Source: Symbioplanes lichenis (GTDB taxonomy: Bacteria; Actinomycetota; Actinomycetes; Mycobacteriales; Micromonosporaceae). Taken from it: a DNA stretch of 64,000 bases. Shown here piece after piece: positions 6,837 to 15,965 of this stretch. The position numbers were made by a program, and so were the translations under genes. The notes beneath the pieces were generated by a model. It did no database searches, had not been told where the DNA came from, and worked only from the letters and a program-made list of their open reading frames with translations. How positions within the stretch are numbered: position 1 is the stretch's first letter; each line of letters starts with the position of its first letter. The DNA lies in assembly GCF_030709675.1 (NCBI RefSeq), contig NZ_JAUZQD010000012.1:62001-126000 (forward strand), read 5' to 3'.

Positions 6837-8129
6837 TCAGCGTCGGCCGACGTCGATCCGGTCGCCGCGGCCGTCGAAGAAGTGCAACGAGTCCAGCCGG
6901 ACGTGCACGGCCAGCGGGTGCCCCGGCGCCACGGCCGGATAGGGCGCCAGCCGCACGGCCAGTTCCGCCGTACGCCGGGAATGCCGCCCCTCGTCGCTGA
7001 GCACCGACGCCTCCTCCACCGGCGAAGGCGAGACCTGACCGGTCCGCCGCTTGAGCCGCTGCACGACGTCTCCGAGCCGCCGCATCGCACCCCCGGACGG
7101 CGGCTGCTCGGCGGCCCCGGCTCCCAGCTGGTCCACGACGACCGCGGTCGCCCCGATGTCCACGTACGCGAGGGATTCGTGCCCGTGATGCTCGAGGTAG
7201 CGGATCCGGCCGTGCAGCACATCACCCGGGCTGTCCGGGGTCACCGGCGTCAGCGCCTCCGCGCGCACCCCGAGCACGATCCGCTCGCCGTGGTAGTGCG
7301 AGATCGCCCGGGCGCGCAGGTCGTGCCACGGCAGGTAGAGCGCCTGGGTGCCGAGGTGCAGGGCGATGTAACGGTCGAGGTGGACGTGCACCGTCGCCTC
7401 GAGCAGGTTCATCCGGGGCGAGCCGAGGAAGGCCGCGACGTAGAGGGTGGCCGGGCGCCCGTACACCTCGGTGGGCGTACCCACGTCCTGCAGGACCCCC
7501 CGCCGCAGGATCGCCACGCGGTCGGCCATGGTCAGCGCCTCGGCCTGGTCGTGCGTCACGTACATCGTGGTGACGCCGAGCTCGCGGGTCAGCCCGCTGA
7601 TCTCGTTGCGCAGCTCGGCCCGCAGGCCGCTGTCCAGATTGGAGAGCGGCTCGTCCATGAGGAAGAGCCCGGGCCGGCGGACTATCGCCCGGCCCATCGC
7701 CACCCGCTGCCGCTGGCCGCCGGAGAGCTGGGCGGGCTTGCGGCCGAGCAGGTCGGAGATGCCCAGGGCGCCCGCGATGTCCCGGATCCGCTCGTCGCGC
7801 GGGCCGGACTCCACACCGGACAGTTTGAGCGGGAAGCCGATGTTCCCGCCGACCGTCATGTGCGGATAGAGCGCGAAGTCCTGGAAGACCATGGCGATCT
7901 GCCGGTCCCGGGGCGCGACGTCGTGCACGGGGGCGCCGTTGAGCAGGATGTCGCCGGCCGTCGGGTCCTCGAGACCGGCGATCATGCGCAGGACGGTGGA
8001 CTTCCCGCAGCCCGAGGGGCCGAGGAGCACCATGAACTCGCCGTCGTGCACGTCGAGGCCGACCCGGTCGACAGCGACCGTGCCGTCGGGCCAGACCTTC
8101 GTGACGTCCTTGAGCGCAACGGTTGCCAC
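6837..8129 (-). CDS. Sugar ABC transporter ATPase (MalK/MsiK/UgpC type), orphan
   Basis: The 430-residue product has Walker A GPSGCGKST, Q-loop VFQDFALYPHMTV, signature LSGGQRQRVAMGRAIVR, Walker B LFLMDEPLSNLD and H-loop YVTHDQAEA. The C-terminal third is the TOBE/OB regulatory region of CUT1 sugar importers. It is longer than MsiK-type proteins (about 370-380 residues) because of an insert around residues 340-385 rich in charged and Ser/Pro residues. No permease or binding-protein gene is nearby, as for MsiK, a shared ATPase energising several sugar importers; that role is inferred. GTG start with an excellent GGAGGT five bases upstream. Confidence 0.87.
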   Translation of the reverse strand: MATVALKDVTKVWPDGTVAVDRVGLDVHDGEFMVLLGPSGCGKSTVLRMIAGLEDPTAGDILLNGAPVHDVAPRDRQIAMVFQDFALYPHMTVGGNIGFPLKLSGVESGPRDERIRDIAGALGISDLLGRKPAQLSGGQRQRVAMGRAIVRRPGLFLMDEPLSNLDSGLRAELRNEISGLTRELGVTTMYVTHDQAEALTMADRVAILRRGVLQDVGTPTEVYGRPATLYVAAFLGSPRMNLLEATVHVHLDRYIALHLGTQALYLPWHDLRARAISHYHGERIVLGVRAEALTPVTPDSPGDVLHGRIRYLEHHGHESLAYVDIGATAVVVDQLGAGAAEQPPSGGAMRRLGDVVQRLKRRTGQVSPSPVEEASVLSDEGRHSRRTAELAVRLAPYPAVAPGHPLAVHVRLDSLHFFDGRGDRIDVGRR

Positions 8130-8223
8130 CGCCGACCTCCGAGGGTGAGGTGCGAGATGGCCTAGCGTGACCATCCACGTCGGCGAATGCCATCGGATGA
8201 ACGGCCAGTGTCAATATTTGCTG

Positions 8224-10401
8224 TCAGGCAGCTTTCTCCCCCAGCAGGACCCGGCGGACGACCCGCTCGGCGGCCTTGCCGTCGTCGAGGTAGCAGAACT
8301 TCGCCCGGAAGCGGGCCCGCTGCGCCGCGGCGGCCGGCCCGGCATACTCCCCCGTCAGGAAGACGTCGGCCAGCTGGTCGAAGGAGGTGGCCACCGTGCC
8401 GGGCGGCAGCTCCATGAGGTCGAAGTACACCCCGCGCAGCTCCTGGTAGACCTGCCAGTCCGGCGCGAAGACGACCAGCGGCCGGTCGAGCACCGCATAG
8501 TCGAACATCGCCGACGAGTAGTCGGTCATCATCACGTCCGCGGCGAGATAGAGATCTTCGACGATCGGGTACGCCGACACGTCCACGATCCGCCCGCGCG
8601 ACTGCTGCGCCTGGTGGTCCGCCGCCACGTAGAAGTAGTGCGACCGGACCAGCAGGACGGTGTCGGGGCCCAGCCGGTCGGCGAGCGCCTCGACGTCGAG
8701 CACCTGGCGGCCCGCCGGCAGCCACTCGCGGTGCGTCGGGGCGTACAGGATCGCGCGCTCGTGCGGCCGGATGCCCAGCTTGGCCCGCAGCGCGGCGACC
8801 TCTTCCTCCGACGCCGTGACCAGCCGGTCGTTGCGGGGATAGCCGACCTCGAGCGTCTCGTGCCGGCACGGGTAGGCCCGCTCCCACGCGATCGTGGTGT
8901 GCGCGTTGGCGGTGACGCTGAAGTCCCAGCGGTCCGCCCGGCGCATCTGCGCCTCGAAGTTCTGGTCCTTGGCCGCCGCCGGGTGGTCGGCTTGATCCAT
9001 GCCCATCATCTTGAGCGGCGTGCCGTGGTGGGTCATCACGTGCGTGGTGCCCTCGCGCTTGACCACCCAGTTGGGCCAGTTGACGTTGTTGACCAGATAG
9101 CGCGCCCGGGCCAGCGCCCGGTAGTACTCCGGGCTGCCGGCGACCACATAGTCGACGCCCGGCGGCACGTTCTTCGCGCGGCCCTTGCCGACCACCCACA
9201 CGTTGCGGATGCCGGGCGCGATCTCCGCGGCCTTCCGGGCGATCGCGGCGGGATTGCAGGTCACCCCGCGATACCAGTACGCGGCGTAGAGCGCGAGGTT
9301 CTGGTCGATCGGCTGCCGCAGCTGGAGCTTGTAGTACGCGCGGAGCAGCGAGTCGCGCCCCTTCTTGGCGACCCGCTTGGCCCGGGTCAGCGGCGCGTTC
9401 CTCGCCTTCCGGGTCAGCCGGACGACGCGCTGGGTGCGCATGACGTTCCGGTAGCCCTTGAACGACCCCTGCGCGATGGCCCGGTGCCTCAGCGTGTTGG
9501 CTCGGCCCGTCACGGCGTACCCGGAAGCGGGCTTGTAGCGCTTGTAGTCCTCGGCCATGCGGGCGAAGAAGCGCTCACGGGACGCCTTCTTGACCCGCTG
9601 GTTGTTCTTGAGCACGACGAGGTAGTGCCACATCATGCGCTGGAACATGAGTGGGCGCAGCGCCTCGGCCCGTTCCCCGGCGAACTTGTCGACCAGGGCC
9701 ATCGCGTGGCCCCAGTGGTCGAAGATCTCGAAGTGCCGGTCGTCCAGGGTGCGTGTGATCGCCCCCGTGCGCCGCTGCCGGTAGTGCACGCAGATCCGGC
9801 CCAGGGCACTGATCCGCTCGGCCGCGGCCATCAGCGGGAACGTGTAGGAGACGTCCTCGTACCAGCCGGTCTCGAACCGCAGGCCGAGCCGGAGCAGCAG
9901 GTCGCGGCGGACGACCTTGTTCCACGCGACGTGCAGCACCTCGAGGATCGGCGGGTACTCCAGGGCCGAGAAGGTCGCGGGAGCATCGGTCAGGATCCGG
10001 GCCGCGGCGGGCACGGTGACCCGCCCGTCCCAGTTCACCCGGTCGTAGCCGAGGACCAGCACGTCGGGCCGCGTGGCCGCGAGCTTGTCCGACACCGCGG
10101 TGAGCGTGCCCTGGGCCAGCCAGTCGTCGCTGTCGACGAACCACACGTACTCGCCGATCGCGTGGTCGAGGCCGGCGTTGCGCGCGTGGCCCAGGCCGGC
10201 GTTCTCGGCCAGCGTGACGACGCGGACGCGGGGGTCGCGGGCCGCGTACTCGGCGAGGATCATGCCGCTGTTGTCGGGCGAGCAGTCGTCCACGGCGACG
10301 ATCTCGAAGTCGGTGAAGTGCTGCTCGAGCAGCGAGTCCAGGCACTGGCGCAGGTATCCCTGCACCTTGTAGACGGGCAGGACCACACTGAGCAGGGTCA
10401 T
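8224..10401 (-). CDS. Glycosyltransferase family 2 fused to CDP-glycerol glycerophosphotransferase (TagF-like)
   Basis: The 725-residue fusion starts with a GT-A domain: LLSVVLPVYKVQGYLRQCL, VAVDDCSPDNSG, and DxD-type VDSDDWL near residue 90. After about residue 350 comes a TagF/CDP-glycerol phosphotransferase domain with THHGTPLKMMGMD, VGYPRNDRL, YAPTHRE, and MTDYSSAMFDYAVLDRP near the end. Such proteins build glycosylated polyol-phosphate polymers of the Gram-positive wall, acting at the inner face of the membrane. The ATG overlaps the stop of the upstream CDP-alcohol phosphotransferase by four bases (ATGA), so the two are translationally coupled. The ORF stays open far upstream, but the start is fixed by the GT2 N-terminus. 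Confidence 0.9.
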   Translation of the reverse strand: MTLLSVVLPVYKVQGYLRQCLDSLLEQHFTDFEIVAVDDCSPDNSGMILAEYAARDPRVRVVTLAENAGLGHARNAGLDHAIGEYVWFVDSDDWLAQGTLTAVSDKLAATRPDVLVLGYDRVNWDGRVTVPAAARILTDAPATFSALEYPPILEVLHVAWNKVVRRDLLLRLGLRFETGWYEDVSYTFPLMAAAERISALGRICVHYRQRRTGAITRTLDDRHFEIFDHWGHAMALVDKFAGERAEALRPLMFQRMMWHYLVVLKNNQRVKKASRERFFARMAEDYKRYKPASGYAVTGRANTLRHRAIAQGSFKGYRNVMRTQRVVRLTRKARNAPLTRAKRVAKKGRDSLLRAYYKLQLRQPIDQNLALYAAYWYRGVTCNPAAIARKAAEIAPGIRNVWVVGKGRAKNVPPGVDYVVAGSPEYYRALARARYLVNNVNWPNWVVKREGTTHVMTHHGTPLKMMGMDQADHPAAAKDQNFEAQMRRADRWDFSVTANAHTTIAWERAYPCRHETLEVGYPRNDRLVTASEEEVAALRAKLGIRPHERAILYAPTHREWLPAGRQVLDVEALADRLGPDTVLLVRSHYFYVAADHQAQQSRGRIVDVSAYPIVEDLYLAADVMMTDYSSAMFDYAVLDRPLVVFAPDWQVYQELRGVYFDLMELPPGTVATSFDQLADVFLTGEYAGPAAAAQRARFRAKFCYLDDGKAAERVVRRVLLGEKAA

Positions 10402-12356
10402 CGGCTTCCTCCGGAGCGCCAGTCGATTACGGCCCCCGTGAGGAACTGCACGCCGACGACCACGGCGAGCAGCAGCTCCCCGGGGGCGGCGACGCCTGCC
10501 AGTGCGAAGAACACCAGCAGGACGACCCGGCCGTCCCACCCGAGCAGCGCGCGCTTGGCGTGCGGGTCGGGGGCGCCCTTCTCCATCCGGGCGGTCAGGT
10601 CGTAGTGGTGCAGCGCCAGCACGAGGAGCAGCGCGAACACCACGGGCGGCGGCACGTCGCAGATCATGCCGACGGCCACCACGAAGAGATATTCCAGGGC
10701 CCGCAGCGCCGCGGGCACGAGCCAGTCGAGCGGGCCGTTGTGCGCGGCCCGGGCCGTCCCGCCGGCGGCGACCAAGGCCACCACGAGCGCGGGCAGGAGC
10801 CAGAGCGCGGCCCCGCCGGCCCGGACGAGGTCGAAGCCGCCCACCTCGAAGCCGGTGCCCTCGGGCCGCAGCGCCACCACGGCCAGCGCCGCGAGCGCCG
10901 CCACGGTCGCGCCCAGCAGCGGGCCCGGGAGGTTGGCGGCGCTCAGCGTGCCGCGGACCAGCCGGCCGTCGTCGCGGTGGCGCGAGGTGTCGACCGTGCT
11001 GAGCACGCCGACGCGCATCGAGACCGAGCGCAGAGACCGCAGACCCAGGGTGTACGCGAAAGCGAGCGCCCCCCAGACGAGCAGGGCGGCCAGGGCGATT
11101 CGGCCGTCGAAGACCGCCGCCGCGACCCCGAGCAGCGCCCAGCGCTCGCCGATCGGGAGCACCACGATCCGCTTGAGCCAGTACGCGATCGAGCCGGTGT
11201 CCGCCTGCACCTTGTTCGACGCGCGGCTGAGCCGGGCGCCCATGCCGCCACCGGCGTCGGCGTTGCCGGCCGTCCCGACCACCTGCCGCGCGGCTGCCTC
11301 GTCGTGCAGCGCGCCGTACCAGGTGTCGGTCATGTGCCGGACGGTCTGGAGCAGAATCGCGGCGATCGCCATCGGCCACGCGAAGTCGAGGCCCATCCGG
11401 TCGGCGCCCGCGGCGAGACCGGCATAGACGATGTACTCCTTGAAGCGGTCGGCCATGGTGTCGAGCCACCCGCCGAACGCCCCGAAGTTGCGGGTGTAAC
11501 GGGCCAGCTGGCCGTCGACGCAGTCGAGCACGAAGCCGAGATAGAGCAGGACGGCGCCGGCCACGAGGGCGGAGCGGGACGCCTGCCAGAAGAGCAGCGC
11601 CGCGACCACGGTGAAGAGCACGGACACCGCGGTGACACCACTTGGCGTCAGGCGCAGGCGGGCGCACAGCTTCGTGACGAGCGGTGACCAGCTGCTGACC
11701 GCGTACGTGGTGAAGAAGTCGTCCTTCTCCTTCACCGCGAGGCGCAGCAGGGCCTTGTCCTCGTCCACCTCGGCGACGGAGGCGAGCGCCGCGGCCAGGC
11801 CGGCGTCGGTGTGCACGCGCTCGGCCCGCAGCAGGCGCACCCGGGTCGCCAGCGGCACCAGCCCGGCGTCGAGCAGCGCGGGCAGCAGGGCGTCGACCGC
11901 GCTGGGCGCCCGGGTCAGCAGATCGGTGCTCCCGGCACTCCGGGCGGCCTCGGTGGCCCGGATCACCAGAGGGAGGTCGGCCGCCGAGACGTAGAGCGCG
12001 CCGAGGAAGCGGGTGGGTCCGTCGGTCGCCGGCACCAGGCGCCCGCGCTCCTCACGAAGATCACCGCCGTCGCCACTCTCCGTGGCGGCGACCAGAGCCG
12101 TGCTGCGACCGGCGGGCTCGGTGGCCAAGGTCCACAGGAGACTGGGGTGAGCGACCAGGTCGTCGGCGCAGAGGAGCAGCGGCTCGGACGACCGCGCCAG
12201 CTCGCCGATCTGCCCGATCATGTCGGAATTGCCGAGACGGATCACCCGCGAGGCCCCCGCTGACACCAACGCGGCCTCGAGCCCGTCGGCCAGCGACCGA
12301 GCGGCCTCCGGACTGAGATCGTTGCCGGCGCTCCCGCACAACACGGCGAGCGTCAC
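10398..12356 (-). CDS. Nucleotidyltransferase-like/CDP-alcohol phosphotransferase fusion, multi-pass membrane protein (DUF5941-type)
   Basis: The 652-residue protein starts with about 200 residues resembling a degenerate sugar/polyol nucleotidyltransferase. A CDP-alcohol phosphotransferase domain follows, with the complete family motif DG-x2-AR-x8-G-x3-D-x3-D at DGQLARYTRNFGAFGGWLD and the Asp three residues later. At least eight hydrophobic segments fill the C-terminal half, including the region labelled DUF5941 in actinobacteria. It should transfer a phospho-alcohol from a CDP donor to a lipid or polyol acceptor. Coupling to the TagF-like gene indicates wall-polymer or phosphoinositide-type precursor synthesis. 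GTG start with GGGAGGGG upstream; TATAAC about 12 bases further back may be the -10. Confidence 0.82.
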   Translation of the reverse strand: MTLAVLCGSAGNDLSPEAARSLADGLEAALVSAGASRVIRLGNSDMIGQIGELARSSEPLLLCADDLVAHPSLLWTLATEPAGRSTALVAATESGDGGDLREERGRLVPATDGPTRFLGALYVSAADLPLVIRATEAARSAGSTDLLTRAPSAVDALLPALLDAGLVPLATRVRLLRAERVHTDAGLAAALASVAEVDEDKALLRLAVKEKDDFFTTYAVSSWSPLVTKLCARLRLTPSGVTAVSVLFTVVAALLFWQASRSALVAGAVLLYLGFVLDCVDGQLARYTRNFGAFGGWLDTMADRFKEYIVYAGLAAGADRMGLDFAWPMAIAAILLQTVRHMTDTWYGALHDEAAARQVVGTAGNADAGGGMGARLSRASNKVQADTGSIAYWLKRIVVLPIGERWALLGVAAAVFDGRIALAALLVWGALAFAYTLGLRSLRSVSMRVGVLSTVDTSRHRDDGRLVRGTLSAANLPGPLLGATVAALAALAVVALRPEGTGFEVGGFDLVRAGGAALWLLPALVVALVAAGGTARAAHNGPLDWLVPAALRALEYLFVVAVGMICDVPPPVVFALLLVLALHHYDLTARMEKGAPDPHAKRALLGWDGRVVLLVFFALAGVAAPGELLLAVVVGVQFLTGAVIDWRSGGSR

Positions 12357-12559
12357 CGAGGCACCCCTCCCACGTTATAGACCGCCCGAAGTGGCAGAGA
12401 GTAGGGGGCGGAATTTGCCCCGATGTTAACAGTGCCTTCCGCTCGGGTACGGGGAGCCCTTACGGGAACGTGAGCCGTCTTCTCCCCCTCGCGACTGATC
12501 CAGGGGTGGAAACGGGTGCATACCGTGGAAAGCAGCCCAGCTGAAGGAGTGAGCTACAG

Positions 12560-12745
12560 ATGACCGCCCGCCGACTGGCCCGGCCCCGTGACGACCGATG
12601 GATCGCGGGAGTGTGCTCCGGACTGGCCCGCCGCTTCGGCATGTCGTCCGGGGTGATGCGGCTGATCTTCGTCCTGTCGATCCTGCTTCCCGGCCCGCAG
12701 TTCCTCATCTACCTCGCGCTCTGGATCGTCCTGCCCAACGAGTGA
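12560..12745 (+). CDS. PspC-domain small membrane protein
   Basis: The 61-residue product is a bare PspC domain: DDRWIAGVCSGLARRFGMSS, then a hydrophobic segment and the typical end LALWIVLPNE. PspC proteins sense or buffer membrane stress. AAGGAG lies upstream of the ATG. The gene ends 22 bases before a sensor kinase, and in many actinobacteria PspC is fused to this kinase type, so a joint envelope-stress role is plausible. Confidence 0.88.
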   Translation: MTARRLARPRDDRWIAGVCSGLARRFGMSSGVMRLIFVLSILLPGPQFLIYLALWIVLPNE

Positions 12746-12754
12746 CCGCTGCGT

Positions 12755-12760
12755 TACCGT
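12755..12760 (+). promoter_or_regulatory. -10 hexamer of the leaderless kinase gene
   Basis: TACCGT, seven bases before the GTG at 12768, lies in the 22-bp gap after pspC. It would allow the kinase operon to be transcribed separately. Confidence 0.45.
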
Positions 12761-12767
12761 TTCTGCC

Positions 12768-13769
12768 GTGCTTCGGCGAACCCTGCTCGACACGGCTGTA
12801 GCGGTCTTCGTCACAGCGATCTTCTGGCTGCCCGCGGCTCATGCCGCGGGCAGTCCCCTTTCCGGCGTGATCCTGGCCGTCGCCACCGGCGCGGCCGTGG
12901 TGCTGCACCGCCGCCGCCCCGGCCTGGCCACCCTGGTCGCCGCGGCGGCGACCGGGCTCGGCGCCGTGCTCGGCCTGTGCCGCGACCCGATGCTGGCCAC
13001 CGCCTGGTGTCTCTTCACCCTGGCCCTGGCCCGGCCGGTCCGGCACCCGCTCCCCCTGCTCGTGGTGCTCGCCACCGGCCTCGGGGTCGTGGCCGCGGTC
13101 CCCACCGGCGATCCGGACGGGCTCGGCCGCCAGGCCCTGCTGTCCGTCGTCGCCCTGACCGTCGCGTGGCTCCTCGGGACCGCGATCGGACGGCAGGTCG
13201 CCGCGGCCCGCGAGGCCGAGCGCGCGCAGGTGCACCTGGCCCTGGCGCGCGAGGTCCACGACGTCGTCGGGCACGCCCTCGGGGTCATCGGCGCCGAGGC
13301 GGGCGTCACCCGGGCGTTGCCGGACGCCGGCCGCGACGAGATGCGCGACACCCTGGCGGAGATCGAGAGCCACGCCCGCGCCGCGCTGACCGAGGTGCAG
13401 ACGCTGGTCCGGGGCCTGCGCGCGCCGGCTCGGCTCGACGATCTGCTGTCCACCGCCCGCAGCGCCGGGCTGGTGCTCGACGCGCGCGTTCGCCTGTCCC
13501 AGCCGCTCGGCCCGGCCGCCTGTCGCATCGTGCAGGAGTCGTTGAGCAATGTCGTCCGGCACGCTCCGGGCGCCGCGTGCCGGGTCGACGTCCGGGACAA
13601 ATCGGGCTGGGTGGAGATCGCGGTCCGGGACGACGGGCCGGGCTTCGCCGGAGAGGCCGGCTTCGGCCTGCTCGGCATGCGCGAGCGGGCGGCGCTGGCG
13701 GGCGGCACGGTGACGTGGCGCAACCATCCGCGCGGCGGCTTCGAGGTCCGGGCGCGGCTGCCGCGATGA
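12768..13769 (+). CDS. DesK/NarX-type sensor histidine kinase
   Basis: The 333-residue product has four to five membrane segments in residues 1-140. The HisKA_3 dimerisation helix follows, with EVHDVVGHALGV (His164 is the phosphate acceptor), then a GHKL ATPase with N box QESLSNVVRHA, DDGPGF, and GFGLLGMRERAALAGG. It phosphorylates the response regulator whose ATG overlaps its stop codon (ATGA at 13766-13769). The signal is probably sensed in the membrane, as there is no extracellular domain. Likely controls the ABC exporter that follows. Confidence 0.9.
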   Translation: MLRRTLLDTAVAVFVTAIFWLPAAHAAGSPLSGVILAVATGAAVVLHRRRPGLATLVAAAATGLGAVLGLCRDPMLATAWCLFTLALARPVRHPLPLLVVLATGLGVVAAVPTGDPDGLGRQALLSVVALTVAWLLGTAIGRQVAAAREAERAQVHLALAREVHDVVGHALGVIGAEAGVTRALPDAGRDEMRDTLAEIESHARAALTEVQTLVRGLRAPARLDDLLSTARSAGLVLDARVRLSQPLGPAACRIVQESLSNVVRHAPGAACRVDVRDKSGWVEIAVRDDGPGFAGEAGFGLLGMRERAALAGGTVTWRNHPRGGFEVRARLPR

Positions 13770-14416
13770 TCAGCGTCTTCCTCGCCGACGACGACCCCGG
13801 CTTCCGGGCGGCCTATCGCAAGCTCTTCTCCCGTACGGACGGCTTCCGCCTGCTCGGGGAGGCCGCCGACGGGCACGAGGCGGCCCGGCTGGTCGCTGCG
13901 CTCCGGCCCGCGGTGGCCCTGCTCGACGTCCAGATGCCCGGGGCGGACGGGCTCACGGCGGCCCGCGAGATCCTGGCCGGGACGGCGACGCGGGTCATCA
14001 TGCTCACCACGTTCGACCTCGACGAGTACGTGCACCAGGCGCTCGCCCTGGGTGCCGCCGGCTTCCTCCTGAAGAACGCGGCGCCGGCCGAGGTGCTGCA
14101 CGCCGTGCGTACGGTCCACGTCGGTCACGCCACGCTCGCCCCGGAGGTCACGACCCGGCTCGTCGGGCAGTTCGCCCCGCGCCCGCGCGCCCGCCGGCAC
14201 GAGTTCGCCCGCGTCGTGCTGTCGGGGCGCGAGCTGGAGGTCGCCCGGCTCGTCGCCCGCGGCCACTCGAACCAGGAGATCGCCGCCGCGTTGTTTCTCA
14301 GCCCCGAGACCGTACGGACGTATCTGAGCAGGATGTTCGCAAAGCTGGACGTGCGGGACCGTACGCAGCTGGCCGTCCTCGCCACGGAGGCCGGCCTGCT
14401 CTACGAATCCCGCTGA
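13766..14416 (+). CDS. NarL/LuxR-family response regulator
   Basis: The 216-residue product has a receiver domain with the acidic pocket DDD at 8-10, phospho-acceptor Asp54 (LLDVQMPG), Thr at MLTTFD and Lys at LLKNA. The C-terminal LuxR helix-turn-helix has LSGRELEVARLVARGHSNQEIA and SPETVRTYLSRMFAKLDVRDR. It overlaps the kinase by four bases and is the kinase's cognate partner. Confidence 0.93.
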   Translation: MISVFLADDDPGFRAAYRKLFSRTDGFRLLGEAADGHEAARLVAALRPAVALLDVQMPGADGLTAAREILAGTATRVIMLTTFDLDEYVHQALALGAAGFLLKNAAPAEVLHAVRTVHVGHATLAPEVTTRLVGQFAPRPRARRHEFARVVLSGRELEVARLVARGHSNQEIAAALFLSPETVRTYLSRMFAKLDVRDRTQLAVLATEAGLLYESR

Positions 14417-14458
14417 ATGTCGCGTTCCGGGGGACACGCCCCGGGGCACCGACGTCGC

Positions 14459-15265
14459 ATGCTGGCCCCTGTGACGGTGCGGCTGCGACAGGTCAGCAAG
14501 CGATACGGCCGGGGCCGCTGGATCCTCTCCGGCGTCGACCTGACCCTGCCCGCCGCCGAGATCGTTCACGTCGCCGGTGGCAACGGCGCCGGGAAGTCCA
14601 CGCTGCTGCGCGTGGCCGCCGGGGCCTCGCGCCCGACCCGGGGCACGGTGAGCGGCATCCCGCCCGTCACCGGCTATGTCCCCGACCGCTTCACCAGCAC
14701 GGACGCCATGTCGTCGGCGGCCTACCTCACCCACGTCGGCCGGATCCGCGGGCTCGGCGGCCGGGCGTCGACGCGGCGCGCGCACGAGCTGCTCGACCGT
14801 CTGGCGCTGGCCGGTGGCCCGCACACGCCGATACGCGCCTTGTCGAAGGGCAACGCGCAGAAGGTGGCTCTCGCCCAGGCGCTCATGGCCCCGCCGGCGC
14901 TGCTGGTGCTCGACGAGCCGTGGTCCGGCCTCGACACCGCGGCCCACGCCGAGCTGGCTGCGATCTTGCGCGAGGTCCGCGACACCGGCGCCGCGGTGCT
15001 GCTCACCGACCACCGATCGGGTACGCACGGCCTGGCCACGATCTCGTACGCCCTGGTGGACGGCGCCCTTCACCGGCGCGCGGCCGTGTCGTCGCCGGCC
15101 CGGATCCGGTTGACCGGTCGCGGCCCCACGGACTGGCCCGGGGTTCGCGCTGTCGCCCCGACGGCCCAGGGAGCCGACCTCGACGTGGAGGACGCCCACG
15201 TCGACGCGGTGCTGGCCGCCGCCCTGGCCGCGGGCTGGTCCGTGACGTCGGTGGCCCGCCCATGA
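14459..15265 (+). CDS. ABC transporter ATP-binding protein
   Basis: The approximately 268-residue ATPase has Walker A GGNGAGKST, a divergent signature LSKGNAQKV, Walker B LLVLDEPWSGLD and switch His in LLTDHRSG. It overlaps the permease gene by four bases (ATGA), so the two make an exporter unit. The start is uncertain: ATG 14459 was chosen because homology begins soon after it; an ATG at 14417 directly after the regulator stop would add 14 residues, and GTG 14471 is also possible. The position after the two-component pair suggests that the pair regulates it. Confidence 0.83.
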   Translation: MLAPVTVRLRQVSKRYGRGRWILSGVDLTLPAAEIVHVAGGNGAGKSTLLRVAAGASRPTRGTVSGIPPVTGYVPDRFTSTDAMSSAAYLTHVGRIRGLGGRASTRRAHELLDRLALAGGPHTPIRALSKGNAQKVALAQALMAPPALLVLDEPWSGLDTAAHAELAAILREVRDTGAAVLLTDHRSGTHGLATISYALVDGALHRRAAVSSPARIRLTGRGPTDWPGVRAVAPTAQGADLDVEDAHVDAVLAAALAAGWSVTSVARP

Positions 15266-15918
15266 TCGCGCTGGTCCGCTTCCAGCTGGCGGCCATGCTC
15301 CACGGCCAGCGCTATCTGGCGCCGGTGCTGCTGCACCTGAGCGTCCTGTCGATCTTCACCGTCAACGACATCGGCCCGCTGACCGGCAGCTATGTCGTGG
15401 TCGCGGGCAGCCTTCTGGTGGCCGCCTGCTGGCTCACGATCACCGTCCTCAACCAGGAGGACCCCACTCGCCGGGCCGTCAGCATCGTCACGGCGGGCGG
15501 CCCGGGTCGCTTGCTCACTGCGGAGACGACTCTCGCCCTCCTGGCCGGCTTCGCCCTCCTGCTCGTGGGCACCGTCTTCCCGATCGTCGCCGGCGACCAC
15601 CTCGTCACGCCGGCCGCCGTGTTCGCGGGCGTCCTGGCCCAGGCGACCTCGCTCTGCACCGGCGTAGCGGTCGGCCTGCTCTGCTCCCGCCTGCTCGTGC
15701 CCCGGCCCGGCTGGTCGCTTCTGCTGGCCCTGCTGGTGATCGGCGCGATCCCGCTGACGCCCGGGCTGTCGCCGATCAACCCGATGCTCAAACTGCTGAG
15801 CACCGCCCGCCCGCCGGCCGCCCTGCTGCCCGCCCTCGTCACCCACCTGGCCGTCGCCGCCGCCCTCCTGGCCGCGGCCACCCTGACCACCGACCGCCTG
15901 TCCCGCCGCCGCTCCTGA
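15262..15918 (+). CDS. ABC transporter membrane protein
   Basis: The 218-residue product has six predicted membrane helices and no soluble domain. It follows the ATPase with a four-base overlap. I do not recognise a characterised relative; by context it is the permease of a small ABC-2-like exporter. Confidence 0.8.
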   Translation: MIALVRFQLAAMLHGQRYLAPVLLHLSVLSIFTVNDIGPLTGSYVVVAGSLLVAACWLTITVLNQEDPTRRAVSIVTAGGPGRLLTAETTLALLAGFALLLVGTVFPIVAGDHLVTPAAVFAGVLAQATSLCTGVAVGLLCSRLLVPRPGWSLLLALLVIGAIPLTPGLSPINPMLKLLSTARPPAALLPALVTHLAVAAALLAAATLTTDRLSRRRS

Positions 15919-15925
15919 CCGAATC

Positions 15926-15958
15926 ACGCCCCGCGGCCCCGATCCGGCCGCGGGGCGT
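15926..15958. terminator. Strong bidirectional terminator
   Basis: A perfect 13-bp stem, ACGCCCCGCGGCC with GGCCGCGGGGCGT, closes a seven-base loop between two convergent genes whose stops are 48 bp apart. It can serve both strands. Confidence 0.85.
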
Positions 15959-15965
15959 TCGCGGG

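Noticed and set aside
8167..10605. 812-codon rightward frame opposite the GT2-TagF gene
   Set aside because: Antisense shadow; the leftward gene has clear catalytic motifs throughout.
10402..11667. Upstream extension of the GT2-TagF frame
   Set aside because: The open frame continues inside the CDP-alcohol phosphotransferase gene, but the GT2 fold begins at ATG 10401 and the two genes overlap by only ATGA.
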